DNA of 6,000 nucleotides, from NCBI GenBank assembly GCA_023393895.1, contig JAEXBT010000162.1, positions 1 to 6,000 of the forward strand. The letters are read 5' to 3'. Shown piece by piece: positions 5,694 to 6,000 of this stretch. How positions within the stretch are numbered: position 1 is the first letter of the stretch; the number at the start of each line of letters is the position of its first letter. The position numbers and the translations under genes are program-made. This stretch comes from Pseudomonadota bacterium (GTDB lineage Bacteria; Pseudomonadota; Gammaproteobacteria; Xanthomonadales; Xanthomonadaceae). The notes below the pieces were generated by a model. The model made no database searches. It was not told the origin of the DNA and saw nothing but the letters and a program-made list of their open reading frames with translations.

Positions 5694-6000
5694 TCAGCGC
5701 CGCAGCCAAACCGAAGGATTCACCGGCTTGCCACCACGACGCAGCTCGAAGTACAGCGCCGGCCGGCCCTGACCACCGGAGTTGCCGACGCTGCCGACCG
5801 GTTCGCCGCGGGAAACCCGGGCGCCGACATCCTTCATCAGTGCGTCGTTGTGCGCGTAAAGGCTCATGTAGCCATTGCCGTGGTCGACGATGCAGAGCAG
5901 GCCGTAGCCGCTCATCCATTCGGCGAACACCACTTGGCCATCGGCGACCGCTCGCACGGCCGTGCCGGCCGGTGCGCCGATCAGCAGGCCAGAGCTGGCG
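5694..6000 (-). CDS. EnvC-like murein hydrolase activator, C-terminal LytM (degenerate M23) domain, partial
   Basis: The last 101 residues of a LytM/M23-fold protein; the frame is open to the right edge (first full codon 5999-5997), so the N-terminal signal peptide and coiled coil expected of EnvC lie outside. Visible blocks are GLLIGAPAGTAVRAVADG, a GYGLLCIVDHGNGY strand pair, SLYAHND, VGSVGNSGGQG and PALYFELRRGGKPVNP, close to the EnvC C-terminus as I remember it. The zinc-binding HxH of active M23 peptidases, normally HLHFE, is here ALYFE with Ala and Tyr at the two ligand positions (Tyr codon at 5753-5751). The usual HxxxD stretch before APAGT shows no His or Asp in the part seen. It is therefore probably not a peptidase but an EnvC-type activator of cell-wall amidases at the division septum. 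The GTG at 5957 is internal. It precedes ctp on the same strand. Confidence 0.88.
   Translation of the reverse strand, partial: ASSGLLIGAPAGTAVRAVADGQVVFAEWMSGYGLLCIVDHGNGYMSLYAHNDALMKDVGARVSRGEPVGSVGNSGGQGRPALYFELRRGGKPVNPSVWLRR

Noticed and set aside
1..6000. Mobile element, defence island, CRISPR array or biosynthetic cluster
   Set aside because: No transposase, integrase, direct-repeat array, tRNA or unusual composition was found; all genes are recognisable core metabolic, transport or envelope functions or a conserved small family.

Overview
The window is GC-rich chromosomal DNA with densely packed genes. Its gene content and protein character point to a gammaproteobacterium of the Xanthomonadaceae/Lysobacterales type (Lysobacter, Luteimonas or Xanthomonas relatives). 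That assignment is inference from protein recognition and compositional style, not from a database search. I recognise six protein-coding genes, two of them cut by the window edges. I see no rRNA, tRNA, CRISPR array, insertion sequence or prophage gene.

Layout. (1) Positions 1-1522, plus strand: the C-terminal aldehyde dehydrogenase part of the proline-catabolic enzyme PutA, whose start lies upstream of the window. (2) Positions 1549-1575: a strong, symmetric intrinsic terminator shared by the converging putA and fadL-type genes. (3) Positions 1595-3004, minus strand: a FadL/OmpP1/TodX-family outer-membrane channel with signal peptide and C-terminal Phe. (4) Positions 3005-3175: a divergent intergenic region with ribosome binding sites at both ends and a symmetric CTATAG that could be a -10 core in both directions. 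(5) Positions 3176-3856, plus strand: a small rhomboid-family intramembrane serine protease with a GTG start, carrying a C8 and a G8 tract. (6) Positions 3893-4207, plus strand: a small DUF1820-family protein whose start codon sits exactly where transcription from a perfect TATAAT would begin, so it is a candidate leaderless mRNA. (7) Positions 4213-5607, minus strand: a periplasmic carboxyl-terminal processing protease (S41, PDZ domain). (8) Positions 5694-6000, minus strand: the C-terminal degenerate LytM domain of an EnvC-like murein hydrolase activator, running off the right edge.

How the genes relate. putA (proline to glutamate) and the FadL-type channel (uptake of hydrophobic compounds) are metabolic and transport genes that share only a terminator. 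The right end is an envelope-maintenance unit: an EnvC-type activator of cell-wall amidases followed by a Ctp protease, a class known in other bacteria to degrade cell-wall hydrolases. The rhomboid protease and DUF1820 protein lie in between with no obvious metabolic link.

Nothing here looks like a mobile or defence island. The points most worth a second look are the predicted leaderless DUF1820 gene, the paired mononucleotide tracts in the rhomboid gene, the symmetric promoter core between fadL-type and rhomboid genes, and the envC-ctp pairing.
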